A stretch of 64,000 bases of DNA from Desulfovibrio sp. (GTDB taxonomy: Bacteria > Desulfobacterota > Desulfovibrionia > Desulfovibrionales > Desulfovibrionaceae), in NCBI GenBank assembly GCA_031287575.1, contig JAITSV010000005.1, positions 25,122-89,121 of the forward strand. The letters run 5' to 3'. Shown here one piece after another: positions 55,801 through 63,951 of the stretch (position 1 is the first letter of the stretch; each line of letters opens with the position of its first letter). A program made the translations under genes and the position numbers. The notes under the pieces were generated by a model. That model did no database searches. It was not told the DNA's origin and was given only the letters and a program-made list of their open reading frames with translations.

Positions 55801-57447
55801 GAAGCTGCCCATGCGGGCTATCTGCTGCGCTTCCTGCAGGCGGGCCTCGCTGTGGCGCAGGGCCAGGCGGGCCGCCTCGCGCTGGGTGATGTCCTGCAAC
55901 ACGGCCATGCACCGGGCGGGCATGCCGGTTTCGGGGGCCTCGTGCAGGGGGCGCAGGCGCACCTCGTGGATGCGCTCGCCCACGGCCATGGTGAAGGTGG
56001 TCTCGGAACCCGCCAGGGCTGCCTGCAACTGTTCCTCGAAGGGCAGCGCCACCTGCGGGGGCAGCACGTCGGATGGGGTGGCCCCCTCCAGCCGCTGGCG
56101 GGGCACCAGCAACCCTGCCAGGCCCAGCCCATCGGCCAGCAGGCAACGCATGCCACCGTCAAAAAGCATGATGGCGCCATCGGGATAGTTTTCGGCCAGG
56201 GCGCGGTAGCGGGCTTCGCTGTGGCGCAGGGCGGTCTCTGCCTCCAGCCGCTGCCCGCGCTGGCGGCTGGCCGACCAGGCCAGCAGCGAGACGGCCATGC
56301 ACAGGGCCAGGGACATGCCCACGTTGGCCACCGTCTGCCTGCGCCACCCGGACAGCACGAGGTGCAGCGGGGTGTGCATGGTCATGCGGAAGGGAAAGTC
56401 GCGCAGTTGGTGCACCGCCACCAGGGCCTCGTCCGTTTCGGCGATGCGCAGGCCGGGTACGCCGATCCCCTTGCCGGGAATGTCGGCGAGGGGGGCGCCG
56501 TCGAACGAGGATGACGTTTCCGGGGGCAGGGCAGGGCGGGGCGCCGTTGCGGTCTGGCCGGGGCGGGAAGCGTCGGATGGCATGTCCGATGCGTCGTCCG
56601 GTACTGAGCCCGGTGCGCCTTCCGGCATGGTTTCCGGCCAGGCGCCGCTGGCCGCGGCCACCGATGCGCGCACGCAGGCCACCCCGGCACCGGGCGGCCA
56701 CACCACCAGGGGCGAGGCATCCATGTCGAGCAGCACGGAGCATTCCGCGCCGTCCGGGTCGTAGTCCTGGTAGCGGTCGTGGAAGAACACCGGATTGACC
56801 AGGGCCACCAGCACCCCGGCAAGGCTGCCGTCCGGCCCGGAGACGCGGCGGCTCAGCAGCATTCGGGGCGGCATGTTTCCGTGCGGGCCGGTGAGCGGTA
56901 CTTGCAGCCGCAGCAGGTTGAAGTCGCGCAGCAGGTCGCGGTGGGCGGGCAGCACCACGCGGCGCAGTTGGGGGGTGGCTGCGGCGGGAAGGGGGCCGGT
57001 GGCGGTCAGCACGCGCCCATCCGGGGCGAGCAGGGCCAGTTCCAGGACATGGGGACGCAGCAGGTCCAGCCGCTGGCGCAGCATGACGTCGAGTGCGTGC
57101 GGGGTCGGGGGGGCGTGGTCGGGCACGCCGCTGGATATGTCGAAGGCCAGCGCCGCCAGTACAAGGTCCAGGGTCTGGAGCAGCCCGCTCACGTGCTCGC
57201 CCATCAGGCGCAGTTGCCCTTCCAGGCGCAGGCGGGCCATGTCCATGTGGCGTTCGCGCTCGCGCAGCACATGGGTGGCACTGGTTGCCACCACCGCCGC
57301 CAGCACCACCAGCAGCACCCAGCCGAGCATGCTGTCGTCCAGACGCGCCGGGGGGGTGCGTGGGCGCGTTCCATCCCCTCGCGTGGCAGCGGACCGTTGG
57401 AGAGGGCGCGATCCCTCGGACGGCGGTGGCGCGGGGGCGTCAGCCAT
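52855..57447 (-). CDS. Hybrid histidine kinase with five PAS domains and receiver
   Basis: 1530 residues. A TM helix lies near 40-60, an extracytoplasmic sensor near 65-375, and a second TM near 375-395. A first PAS begins near 410. Four tandem PAS units start with SEARLxEAQxIAxxGS near 531, 657, 790 and 919. The phosphoacceptor His is in VANISHEMRTPL near 1069, followed by an ATPase domain (NLAGNAVKF, DTGPGI, GSGLGLAI). The receiver near 1347-1510 has LLAEDND and Asp near 1429 in VVLMDVQMP, and is interrupted by a Gly/Ala/Glu insert of about 35 residues. The start overlaps the hemW stop by eight bases. Its signal and target are unknown. Confidence 0.9.
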   Translation of the reverse strand: MADAPAPPPSEGSRPLQRSAATRGDGTRPRTPPARLDDSMLGWVLLVVLAAVVATSATHVLRERERHMDMARLRLEGQLRLMGEHVSGLLQTLDLVLAALAFDISSGVPDHAPPTPHALDVMLRQRLDLLRPHVLELALLAPDGRVLTATGPLPAAATPQLRRVVLPAHRDLLRDFNLLRLQVPLTGPHGNMPPRMLLSRRVSGPDGSLAGVLVALVNPVFFHDRYQDYDPDGAECSVLLDMDASPLVVWPPGAGVACVRASVAAASGAWPETMPEGAPGSVPDDASDMPSDASRPGQTATAPRPALPPETSSSFDGAPLADIPGKGIGVPGLRIAETDEALVAVHQLRDFPFRMTMHTPLHLVLSGWRRQTVANVGMSLALCMAVSLLAWSASRQRGQRLEAETALRHSEARYRALAENYPDGAIMLFDGGMRCLLADGLGLAGLLVPRQRLEGATPSDVLPPQVALPFEEQLQAALAGSETTFTMAVGERIHEVRLRPLHEAPETGMPARCMAVLQDITQREAARLALRHSEARLQEAQQIARMGSFELHMDTGAFEWSAGLYEMLGHDPALPPPPPAEVFAIHAPEELGWYHEHVAIISDEPVTELQRVFPYRTQGGRQGWGQFRCRVTRGPDRLPLHAQGTFLDITSLREAELALRDSEARLNEAQFIARMGSYSVNLRDSEAFWSPGLFRLLDLDPHDGPLVPGQAFRRHAPETAPWFEAFLATPSDRPETTVLRSFPYVSATGRRGFGRLHLMARHGADGLPEHIRGTFQDITALHEAEQALRDSETRLQEAQRIAGIGSFELDIVRDRADYWSPGLYALLELDPATPPPPPSVGSVTHAPERAGWYDALLASRDRVPETTHSEIIPFITARGRRGMGHMQAMVQRGPDGTPLRVRGTFQDITRLHAAEQALRDSEARLLEAQLIAGIGSFDFDIANDSATYWSPGLYALLEVEPGTPLPRPLEGCHIYAPDYVTQFERMVTEPADEPESIFWDNIPLLTARGRRIMGQMKAVVQRGPDGRPVRARGAFQDISRLHEAEQALQRAKEEAESASELKSQFVANISHEMRTPLSGILGIVDVALSRLHETTPLAHDDEQARYLSMIRNVSEGLLHVINDLLDFSRMEAGRLGLDQVEYDLRAAVNDALAPLAVQAERKGLSLTVHIDAEAPALLQGDPLRLRQVLVNLAGNAVKFTDTGSVHVDVRRNSQCPRPGGCLRFSVRDTGPGITADKLPLLFESFSQADGSHTRRHRGSGLGLAISRHIVRLQGGDIGVDSTPGQGSRFWFTLPIDKDAPQGAADPTDLRLTRPNLADRPAPPGRQGPGTQEAQMTDGDDGQEADRPLRVLLAEDNDLNREFLSFFLQERGYEVHLAIDGQEALNRLREGCPTSSATGGIGSAGDGTEAVAGAESGAEADGGLKRPPFDVVLMDVQMPVISGLEATRRIREAAAQGAAWANVPVIALTAHAMQGDRDRFLAEGMDDFVAKPVNREALFVAIERQVARYRDKRGGTGSATGNGTGGSTGAA

Positions 57448-58798
57448 GGCTGCGCCCGGCCGAGGGAGCAGGGGGCGGTGATGGCGAGGCGGCAGCGGCG
57501 TCCGCACCCGTGGGGGCGTCCCGTTCCGCATCTGGTCTGGCGGGCTGCCCCGCGACGCCCTGCGCGCTCTGCCCCGCACCGGATGCCGCGTTGGATGCGG
57601 CGGCCTTTCCGGCATCGGGCAGGGGGGTGGCGGGAGTTTCCACGGGCAGTGCCATCAGCGTCTCCGTGTCCTCGAACAGCCGTTCAAGGATGGAATTGGA
57701 AACCAGCATGCCGCTGCGGGTCAGCCGCAGGTAGCCGTCGCGGATGCGCAGCAGTCCTTCGCGGTGCAGCAGGTGCACCAGCCGCTGGTGGTCGCGCAGG
57801 AAGTCGCGCCCGGTCAGTTCGCGGTAGGCCTTTACGCGCAGACCGCGTGCCGTGCGCAGCCGCAGCATGATCAGTTCCAGCACCCGCGTCTGCGGGGTCA
57901 GCCGCTCGGCCTCGGTGCCCACGCGGCCCTCGTCCACCTGGCGGGTCCATACTGCGTGGTCTTCCGGATTGTTCCAGCGCAGCCCCCCCAGCGTGGACGC
58001 CGCCGACGGGCCGAGGCCAAGGTAGTCCTCGCCTTCCCAATAGCCCAGGTTGTGGCGGCACTGGAAGCCCATGCGGGCGAAATTGGAAATTTCGTAGTGG
58101 ATGTAGCCCTCGGTTTCCAGCAGTTCCGCCCCGTCCATGAACATGGCGGCCTGGGCGCGCTCCGGGGGCAGGTCCAGCCTGCCGGTGGCGCAGTCGTCCT
58201 CCAGCGGCGTGCCCGGCTCCAGGGTCAGCCCGTAGCAGGACAGGTGGTCGGGCCGCAGCCGCACCACCTCCTTCAGCTGCTGCATCCACTGGCGCAGGGT
58301 CTGGCCCGGCAGGCCCCAGATCAGGTCCATGCCCACGTTCTGGAAGCCCGCCGCGCGCACGGCGCGGAACGCGTCCAACGCTTCCCGTGCCCGGTGCGGC
58401 CTGCCCAGGGTGTGCAGCATGGCGTCGTCCAGGCACTGCACGCCCATGGACAGCCGGTTCACCCCCACCTTCAGCAGGGTGCGCAACTCCGACGGGCGGG
58501 TCAGCGATTCCGGGTTGGCCTCCATGCTGATTTCCGCGCCCGGTTGCACCGCAAAGGCCTTGGCCACCCGGTCCAGAATGGTGCCGATGGTGCGCGCGGG
58601 CAGCAGGCTGGGCGTGCCCCCGCCAAAGAAGACCGAGGTCACCGGCACGGCGCCCATGCGGTCGCCCCACAGGGCCAACTCGCGCAGCAGCGTTTCCACG
58701 TAGTCGCGCACGGCCGTTGCCGCCCCCATCTCCAGCGAGTGGAAGGCACAGTACCGGCATTTGCGGCGGCAGAAAGGTACGTGGATGTATAGCAGCAT
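57440..58798 (-). CDS. hemW: HemW-type radical SAM protein
   Basis: 452 residues. The radical SAM cluster motif is CRRKCRYC at about 10-17, close to the N-terminus as in HemW; the N-terminal extension of true HemN is missing. FFGGGTPSLL, SMEANPESLT and GMDLIWGLPGQT follow the HemW/HemN pattern, and a HemN_C winged helix is near 320-390 (LELIMLRLRTARGLRV). HemW is a haem chaperone, and older annotations call it oxygen-independent coproporphyrinogen oxidase. The last 55 residues are Ala/Pro-rich and probably disordered. The start MLLYIHVPF at 58798 lacks a strong ribosome site. Confidence 0.88.
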   Translation of the reverse strand: MLLYIHVPFCRRKCRYCAFHSLEMGAATAVRDYVETLLRELALWGDRMGAVPVTSVFFGGGTPSLLPARTIGTILDRVAKAFAVQPGAEISMEANPESLTRPSELRTLLKVGVNRLSMGVQCLDDAMLHTLGRPHRAREALDAFRAVRAAGFQNVGMDLIWGLPGQTLRQWMQQLKEVVRLRPDHLSCYGLTLEPGTPLEDDCATGRLDLPPERAQAAMFMDGAELLETEGYIHYEISNFARMGFQCRHNLGYWEGEDYLGLGPSAASTLGGLRWNNPEDHAVWTRQVDEGRVGTEAERLTPQTRVLELIMLRLRTARGLRVKAYRELTGRDFLRDHQRLVHLLHREGLLRIRDGYLRLTRSGMLVSNSILERLFEDTETLMALPVETPATPLPDAGKAAASNAASGAGQSAQGVAGQPARPDAERDAPTGADAAAASPSPPPAPSAGRSHG

Positions 58799-58830
58799 GG
58801 AGGTGTGACCAGCTCCGTCCGGGAAGAGAA

Positions 58831-58973
58831 CCGGGGAGGGGACCCTTTGAAAAAGGGTCTCCCTCCCCGGACCCCTCCCCCCCAAACTTTTTATTTGGGT
58901 GAATCGTCCCCCGAAACGGGGTCAAGGGGGCGCGGCCCCCTTGCGGGGTGCGGGGCGGAGCCCCGCTCTTCTT
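58831..58973. repeat. C/G-run hairpin element, copy A, overlapping the end of queH
   Basis: A run of hairpins: GGGGAGGG/CCCTCCCC with inner ACCCTT/AAGGGT (58833-58868); CCCAAA/TTTGGG around the CTTTTTAT loop; CCCCGAAACGGGG; CAAGGGGGC-GCG-GCCCCCTTG; and GGGGCGGAGCCCC. The first two match copy B at 63874. The stop and last two dozen codons of queH lie inside it. Confidence 0.8.
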
Positions 58974-59550
58974 GCACGCCCGTAACCTTGGCGAAGTCGC
59001 GGGCAAAGCGTTCGGCCTCGCTGTACAGGCAGCCGCAGTAGTTCTGGCGGTGGATGCCCCATTCCCTGGACGTGTCGATGCCTTCCTGCCAGCCGGTGCG
59101 AAAGTCGCGGTACAGGAAGGGCACGGAGCCATCCGCCCCGTTGGAGCAGTCGGCGGCGATGCCGTGTCCCACCTCGGCGATCATGTCGTGGCGCTGGCGG
59201 CGCGAGTAGAGCAGGCTGGTGGTGAAGGCGTCGTAGCCGCCGCGCGCGGCGATGGCGTGGGTGCGTTCAAGGCGGGTGGCGTAGCACACCCGGCAGCGCA
59301 CGCCGGGCTGTTCGCGCCAGGCCATCTGGCGCATCCAGGCGGCGGGGTCGTACTCGGCGTCACGCCAGATGACGGGCAGGTCGAGCCGCCGCGAGACTTC
59401 TTGCATGGCCTCGCGGCGGCGCAGGTATTCCTGCACGGGGTGGATGTTGGGGTTCAGGAACAGGGCCGTGACCTCGTGTCCCTCCTCGCGCAGCATCCGT
59501 ACCGTGGCGATGGAGCACGGCCCGCAGCAGACGTGCAGCAGGACGCGCAT
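58891..59550 (-). CDS. queH: Epoxyqueuosine reductase QueH
   Basis: 219 residues. The iron-sulfur and active-site cysteines are all visible: LLHVCCGPCS at 4-13, the RCRVCYATRLERT block near 85 and QNYCGCLYS near 170. QueH is the non-cobalamin enzyme that makes the last step of queuosine in tRNA anticodons. The final 25 or so residues (from about EERGSAPHPARG) are encoded by the hairpin repeat and are not part of the family core. It starts 4 nt after the rng stop. Confidence 0.92.
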   Translation of the reverse strand: MRVLLHVCCGPCSIATVRMLREEGHEVTALFLNPNIHPVQEYLRRREAMQEVSRRLDLPVIWRDAEYDPAAWMRQMAWREQPGVRCRVCYATRLERTHAIAARGGYDAFTTSLLYSRRQRHDMIAEVGHGIAADCSNGADGSVPFLYRDFRTGWQEGIDTSREWGIHRQNYCGCLYSEAERFARDFAKVTGVQEERGSAPHPARGPRPLDPVSGDDSPK

Positions 59551-59554
59551 GGCG

Positions 59555-61030
59555 TTACCGGGCGGGCCTGATGTCGAGATGCACGCCGAACTGGCGCTCC
59601 AGGTCGAGCAGGCGTTCGCGCTTGTGGTTCAGGAGGTGCATGGCAAGCTCCGCCCCGGTCTCGAAGGCGAACGCGGGCGTGCCGTGCGGCAGGGCGCGCA
59701 GCTGGCGGTGGATTTCGCGCAGGGCCTGCAACGACTGCCATTCCATGTTGCGGCGCAGGCCGGAGCCCTTGCAGCAGGGGCAGGTTTCCATGGTGATGGA
59801 CAGCGCGGACGAGCCGGTGCGCTGGCGCACGACCTGCAAGAGGCCGAAGCGGCTCATCTTGCCCACGTCGTGGCGGGCGCGGTCGTTCTTCATGGCGTTG
59901 CGGAGGATTTTTTCCACCTCGCGCCAGTGGTTGCGGTCGCGCATTTCGATGAAGTCGATGACCACCTGGCCGCCGATGTCGCGCAGCTTGAGCTGCTGGG
60001 CGATGGTTTCGGCCGCCTCCATGTTGGTGCGCAGGGCCATGGATTCGAAATTGGTCTTGCCGGATATCTTGCCGGAGTTGATGTCGATGGCCATCAGCGC
60101 CTCGGTCTGGTCGAACACCAGCCGCCCGCCGGAGGGCAGGGTGACCTCGCGCGAGTAGATCTGCTCCAGCTGGCGCTGGATGCCGAAGCGTTCCCACAGG
60201 GTGCGGGTCTGGTCCTTGTAGACCTTGACCAGGCTGCCCTTGCGCGGGAACAGCAGCGAGGAATAGTCCTCGATGAGCGTGGCGGTGTGCTCGTCGTCCA
60301 CCCACACCTCGGCCACGTCGTCGCTGAGGTAGTCGCGCACGGCGCGAGAGGCCAGGTCCGGCTCCTTGTAGATCAGGCAGGGGGCGGATTCCTCGGTGCC
60401 CTTCTTGCGGATGTCCTTCCACAGGCGCTTCAGGAATTGCAGGTCGCGCTGCAGGGTGGTCTTGCTGGTGCCCGCGCTGACGGTACGCACGATGACGCCA
60501 AGGCCGGGGCCGGGGTTCAGCCCTTCCAGCATCTCGCGCAGACGGCCACGTTCCTCGTCGTCCTCGACCTTGCGGGAGACGCCGATCTGCTCGCGCCCCG
60601 GGGTGAGCACCAGGAATCGGCCCGGCATGGACAGGTAGGTGGTCAGGAACGCGCCCTTGCTGCCGGTGGGTTCCTTCACCACCTGCACCAGCACCTCCTG
60701 CCCGGCCTTCAGTACCTTCTGCATCAGCGGGTACTTCTTGCCCTTGGTGGCGTCGTGCGGGGTGTTGTAATATTCGGGGTGCACCTCGTCGATCTGGAGA
60801 AAGCCGTTCTTGTCGGCCCCGTAGTTGACGAAGGCAGCCTGGAGGTTGGTGTCTACGTTGTTGATGATGCCGCGGTAGATGTTGCCCTTGGTCTTGGCCT
60901 GGTGGACCATCTCCACGTAGTATTCCTTGACCTGGTTCTCTTTGGCGCCTTCCTCGGCAAGGGCGACTTCCACCTGCTCGCCGGGCAGCACGCTGATGAA
61001 CATTCTCAGCTTGCTCTTTTTCGTTGTCAT
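59555..61030 (-). CDS. rng: Ribonuclease E/G family endonuclease
   Basis: 491 residues, the length of RNase G rather than full RNase E. An S1-like RNA-binding domain (GNIYRGIINNVDTNLQAAFVNYG) lies near 48-70, and the RNase E 5'-sensor and DNase I-like region follows. The catalytic metal-site strand is LMAIDINSGK, and the second acidic strand reads VVIDFIEMRDRNHW where E. coli has DFIDM. The Zn-link is CPCCKGSG near 415. It processes rRNA and starts mRNA decay. It has no long C-terminal degradosome scaffold. It is the first gene of rng-queH-hemW-kinase. Confidence 0.92.
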   Translation of the reverse strand: MTTKKSKLRMFISVLPGEQVEVALAEEGAKENQVKEYYVEMVHQAKTKGNIYRGIINNVDTNLQAAFVNYGADKNGFLQIDEVHPEYYNTPHDATKGKKYPLMQKVLKAGQEVLVQVVKEPTGSKGAFLTTYLSMPGRFLVLTPGREQIGVSRKVEDDEERGRLREMLEGLNPGPGLGVIVRTVSAGTSKTTLQRDLQFLKRLWKDIRKKGTEESAPCLIYKEPDLASRAVRDYLSDDVAEVWVDDEHTATLIEDYSSLLFPRKGSLVKVYKDQTRTLWERFGIQRQLEQIYSREVTLPSGGRLVFDQTEALMAIDINSGKISGKTNFESMALRTNMEAAETIAQQLKLRDIGGQVVIDFIEMRDRNHWREVEKILRNAMKNDRARHDVGKMSRFGLLQVVRQRTGSSALSITMETCPCCKGSGLRRNMEWQSLQALREIHRQLRALPHGTPAFAFETGAELAMHLLNHKRERLLDLERQFGVHLDIRPAR

Positions 61031-61147
61031 GCAGTCCTCTGCGGAAAAAAGTGTAAAAATTCAAAAATTTTGCAACACGTTGCCGTGCCTGCGGCGCGTT
61101 CGCCGGGATTTCCGCGCGAGGTTGCGCGCGGTTTTCGCAGCGCGGCG

Positions 61148-61239
61148 GATGCGGTTGCGGATGCGTCGTGCGCATCCGGCGCCGGGCAATGCGTTTACCC
61201 GTGTGCATCCGGCGCGGCGGGATGCGTGTGGGCATCCCC
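61148..61239. repeat. Cluster of GATGC/GCATC hairpins upstream of rng
   Basis: GGATGCG-tcgtg-CGCATCC (61159-61177) and GGGATGC-gtgtgg-GCATCCC (61219-61238) are two hairpins with related arms. Further single copies (GGATGCGG near 61147; GCATCCGGCGCG near 61205) lie between and beside them, and GCATCCGGCGC occurs twice. Confidence 0.7.
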
Positions 61240-61310
61240 GGCGTGGCGTCGTCCGCCCCTTTGCGGGTGCGGAGAAGCCGTTGCGTCGCCGCGACAGCGG
61301 CCGCCCGGCG

Positions 61311-62393
61311 CTACCCGTTGCGGGGTAAGCGCCCGGCGTGGAAAATTTCGCCATCCGTATCGCGCGGCAGGGCCGTTTCGGCCACGGGTGCGCATGCGCC
61401 CCGCGCCGTCAGCTCGTCCAGCGCATTCCGTACTGCGTCCAGCGGGGCCCCCAGGGCCTTCGCCAGTTGCGGCGCGGTCTGCGGTCTGCGCGTTATGGAG
61501 CGCAGTACCGCCTCTTGCAGTGTCTCCGTGTCCATGCTGTGGGACACGGGGGCATCCGCATCCGTCGTCCTTGCCGCACGGCAGCAACCGTCATCCGGTA
61601 CCGCCGCCGTAGGGCCGTGGCCGACCGGTGCCGTTTGCGGACACCCGGCGGCCATGTTCAGTTCGTCGCTCCAGCGGGCCAGCACGTCCCTGCCCACGGG
61701 CAGGGCGCGCGGGCTTGCGCCCGGTCGCGACAGGGTGGTCACGTCCACCCGGTGGGGGGCCAGTTGGCGCACGTAGTCACGCAACAGGGCGAGGTTTTCC
61801 GCCGTGTCGTTGATGCCGCGCGCAAGCAGCACCTCCAGGTAAATCCGCCCGCCGAACCCGCGCGCGAACCCCAGCAGGCCGTCGGCCACGCCGCGCGCGG
61901 TCACGCCCTTGCACGGGCGGTTCAGCACGCGGAATTCCGCTTCGACCAGCGAATCCAGCGAGGGCAGCACCACGTCCGCCCCGGCTAGGTCGGCGCGCAC
62001 GTCGTCCCGGTGGAGCAGGGTGGAGTTGGTCAGCACCGCCACGGGCACGCCGGGCAGGATGTCCCGGCAGCCCGCGATGATGCGGGCAAGGTCGCTGTTC
62101 AGGCAGGGTTCGCCCGAGCCGCCCAGCGTCACATGGTCCACGAGTGCGGCAGGGGGCCTGCCGCCCGGCGTGGCGCCATGCTTCGCGGCCTCGGCGTCGC
62201 GCCAGCGGGCCAGTTCGTCCAGCAGCACGGGGGCCGGGACGTAAGGCGCCCGCTCGCAGGTGTGCACGTCGGTCGCGCCCACCTCGCAGTACAGACAGTC
62301 CATGGAACACACCCGCCCGCCAAGCAGGTCGAGGCCGAGCGAACGGCCAAGGCGGCCTGAGGCCACCGGACCGAACACGTGGGCAAGGGGCAT
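61311..62393 (-). CDS. Radical SAM protein, COG0731-like
   Basis: 360 residues from the ATG at 62393; an ATG at 62483 would add 30 unconserved residues. The family opening AHVFGPVASGRLGRSLGLDLL is followed by the radical SAM motif CSMDCLYC, then LGGSGEPCLNSDL, the SAM-binding GGxGEP-type strand. The C-terminal 70 residues look like a winged helix (LQEAVLRSITRRPQTAPQLAKALGA). The family is widespread in anaerobes and its reaction is generally unknown. No neighbour suggests a substrate. Confidence 0.85.
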   Translation of the reverse strand: MPLAHVFGPVASGRLGRSLGLDLLGGRVCSMDCLYCEVGATDVHTCERAPYVPAPVLLDELARWRDAEAAKHGATPGGRPPAALVDHVTLGGSGEPCLNSDLARIIAGCRDILPGVPVAVLTNSTLLHRDDVRADLAGADVVLPSLDSLVEAEFRVLNRPCKGVTARGVADGLLGFARGFGGRIYLEVLLARGINDTAENLALLRDYVRQLAPHRVDVTTLSRPGASPRALPVGRDVLARWSDELNMAAGCPQTAPVGHGPTAAVPDDGCCRAARTTDADAPVSHSMDTETLQEAVLRSITRRPQTAPQLAKALGAPLDAVRNALDELTARGACAPVAETALPRDTDGEIFHAGRLPRNG

Positions 62394-62963
62394 GCTGTCC
62401 AGAAAAACGTCCTTGTGCGAGAATGCGTGCGGATGCCGGATGCACGGCGCGGCGTGGGCCGCACCTTTCACCGTGGGGTGCATCAAAACGGGTTTTCAGG
62501 AAAAAAGCAAGCGGGGGCGGGAAACCGGTGGGGTTCTCTGGCCGTTTTGCAGGGGCAGGGACGCGCACTAGCACGGGCGTGCCCGGTCGTCCATTGTATT
62601 GTCGCAGGCCCCGGCGGTGCCCGCGGCGTGGTCCTGCATGGCGGGGGCGGGCCACCGTGGCCGGGCCGGGTGTGGGCCGGGCGTGAACCGGGAGCCCATC
62701 GGGTGCGCGTGCGAAGCCGCGCGGTGCCGCTGCCGCTTCCCGTGTCGCTGCCCCGTGCGCGCGCCAACCCCGCCCATCCGCCAATTCGGCCAGCCGCGCC
62801 GCTTCTTGACACCGTCCCCCTGTCCCGGTAGGCCCTTCGTTCCATAGGGCCGGGACCGGGTCTGCCATTGGCGGCAGGCGTGGCCCCGGGCGCGCGCACG
62901 GCGCGCGCCGCCCGGCTTCGTGCGTGCGGGCCGGTTGCCGCAGAACCATCAGGAGGAATTCCC
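62394..62963. other. Divergent region radical SAM / trmI
   Basis: 570 bases with no supported gene (480 if the radical SAM start is at 62483). A perfect TTGACA at 62806-62811 with a poor TAGGCC after 17 bases (62829-62834) is a possible promoter for the methyltransferase. Confidence 0.45.
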
Positions 62964-63860
62964 ATGCCCGCATACGGAGAACTGGTCATCCTGCAAAGCC
63001 CGCGCGGCAAGCGTTATCTGCGCCGCGTCGAGGAAGGCAACGACCTGCATTGTCAGGAAGGCGTGCTGCCCATGGCCGACCTGGCCGCCGCCGAGTACGG
63101 CACCGAAATCCGCACCCGGCAGGGCGTGCCCTTTCGCGTGCAGCGCCCCACCATCACCGACCTGGTCAAGGGCGTGAAGCGCCAGACCCAGATCATCTAC
63201 CCCAAGGACATCGCCTACATCTGCATGCGCCTTGGCGTGGGTCCGGGCCGCACCATCATTGAGGCGGGCTCCGGTTCCGGCAGCCTGACCGTGGCGCTTT
63301 CGTGGTTTTCCGGCCCCACGGGCCGCGTGTGCACCTACGAGGCGCGCGAGGAATTCTACAAGCTCTGCCGCCGCAACCTCGACTGGGCGGGCGTGGGCCA
63401 GAACGTCACCCAGTTCAACCGCGACATCGCCGAAGGCTTCGAGCAGACCGACGCCGACGCCCTGTTCCTGGACGTGCGCACCCCGTGGGATTACCTGCAC
63501 CACGTGGTCCGCGCCGTGAAGCCGGGCGCCGCCCTGGGCTTCCTCGTCCCCACCGTGGACCAGGTGTCCAAGCTGCTGCACGGCATGGAAACCGGGCCCT
63601 TCGACGACATCGAGGTCTGCGAAATCCTGATCCGCCGCTGGAAGCCCGTGGCCGACCGCCTGCGCCCCGAAGACCGCATGATCGCCCACACCGGGTTCCT
63701 CATCTTTGCCCGGCATCAGGAACGCTCCGATGAATGGGACTCGTTCCGCACCCTGGGCACCCGCGAACGCAAGCAGGAAGCCGCTCGCCAGGAACGCCTG
63801 GCCGCTGCGCGCGGCGCAGCTGATGCCCCTGCCGACGATGACGCCGGGTTTGAAGAATAA
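62964..63860 (+). CDS. trmI: tRNA (adenine-N1)-methyltransferase, TrmI type
   Basis: 298 residues. The N-terminal beta domain (GELVILQSPRGKRYLRRVEEGNDLHCQEGVL) and the linker QIIYPKDIAYICMRLGVGPG lead to the SAM site IIEAGSGSGSLTVAL and the acidic strand TYEAREEFYKLCRRNL. LFLDVRTPWDYL is the motif around the catalytic Asp. The family forms m1A58 in the T-loop of tRNAs as a tetramer. AGGAGG sets the start. The last 35 residues are an Ala/Arg/Asp-rich tail. The hairpin element copy B follows the stop by 14 bases. Confidence 0.93.
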   Translation: MPAYGELVILQSPRGKRYLRRVEEGNDLHCQEGVLPMADLAAAEYGTEIRTRQGVPFRVQRPTITDLVKGVKRQTQIIYPKDIAYICMRLGVGPGRTIIEAGSGSGSLTVALSWFSGPTGRVCTYEAREEFYKLCRRNLDWAGVGQNVTQFNRDIAEGFEQTDADALFLDVRTPWDYLHHVVRAVKPGAALGFLVPTVDQVSKLLHGMETGPFDDIEVCEILIRRWKPVADRLRPEDRMIAHTGFLIFARHQERSDEWDSFRTLGTRERKQEAARQERLAAARGAADAPADDDAGFEE

Positions 63861-63873
63861 TATTTGGATATAA

Positions 63874-63951
63874 CGGGGAAGGGGCACCCTTTGGAAAGGG
63901 TGGCCCCTCCCCCGTACCCCCTCCCCTCCCAAACTTTTTGGTTGGGTGGTG
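63874..63951 (+). repeat. C/G-run hairpin element, copy B
   Basis: GGGGAAGGGGC/GCCCCTCCCC with inner ACCCTTT/AAAGGGT, then CCCAA-actttttgg-TTGGG. It matches 58831-58905 in the same orientation, including the shared CCCAAACTTTTT. It probably acts as the terminator of the trmI gene. Confidence 0.75.
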
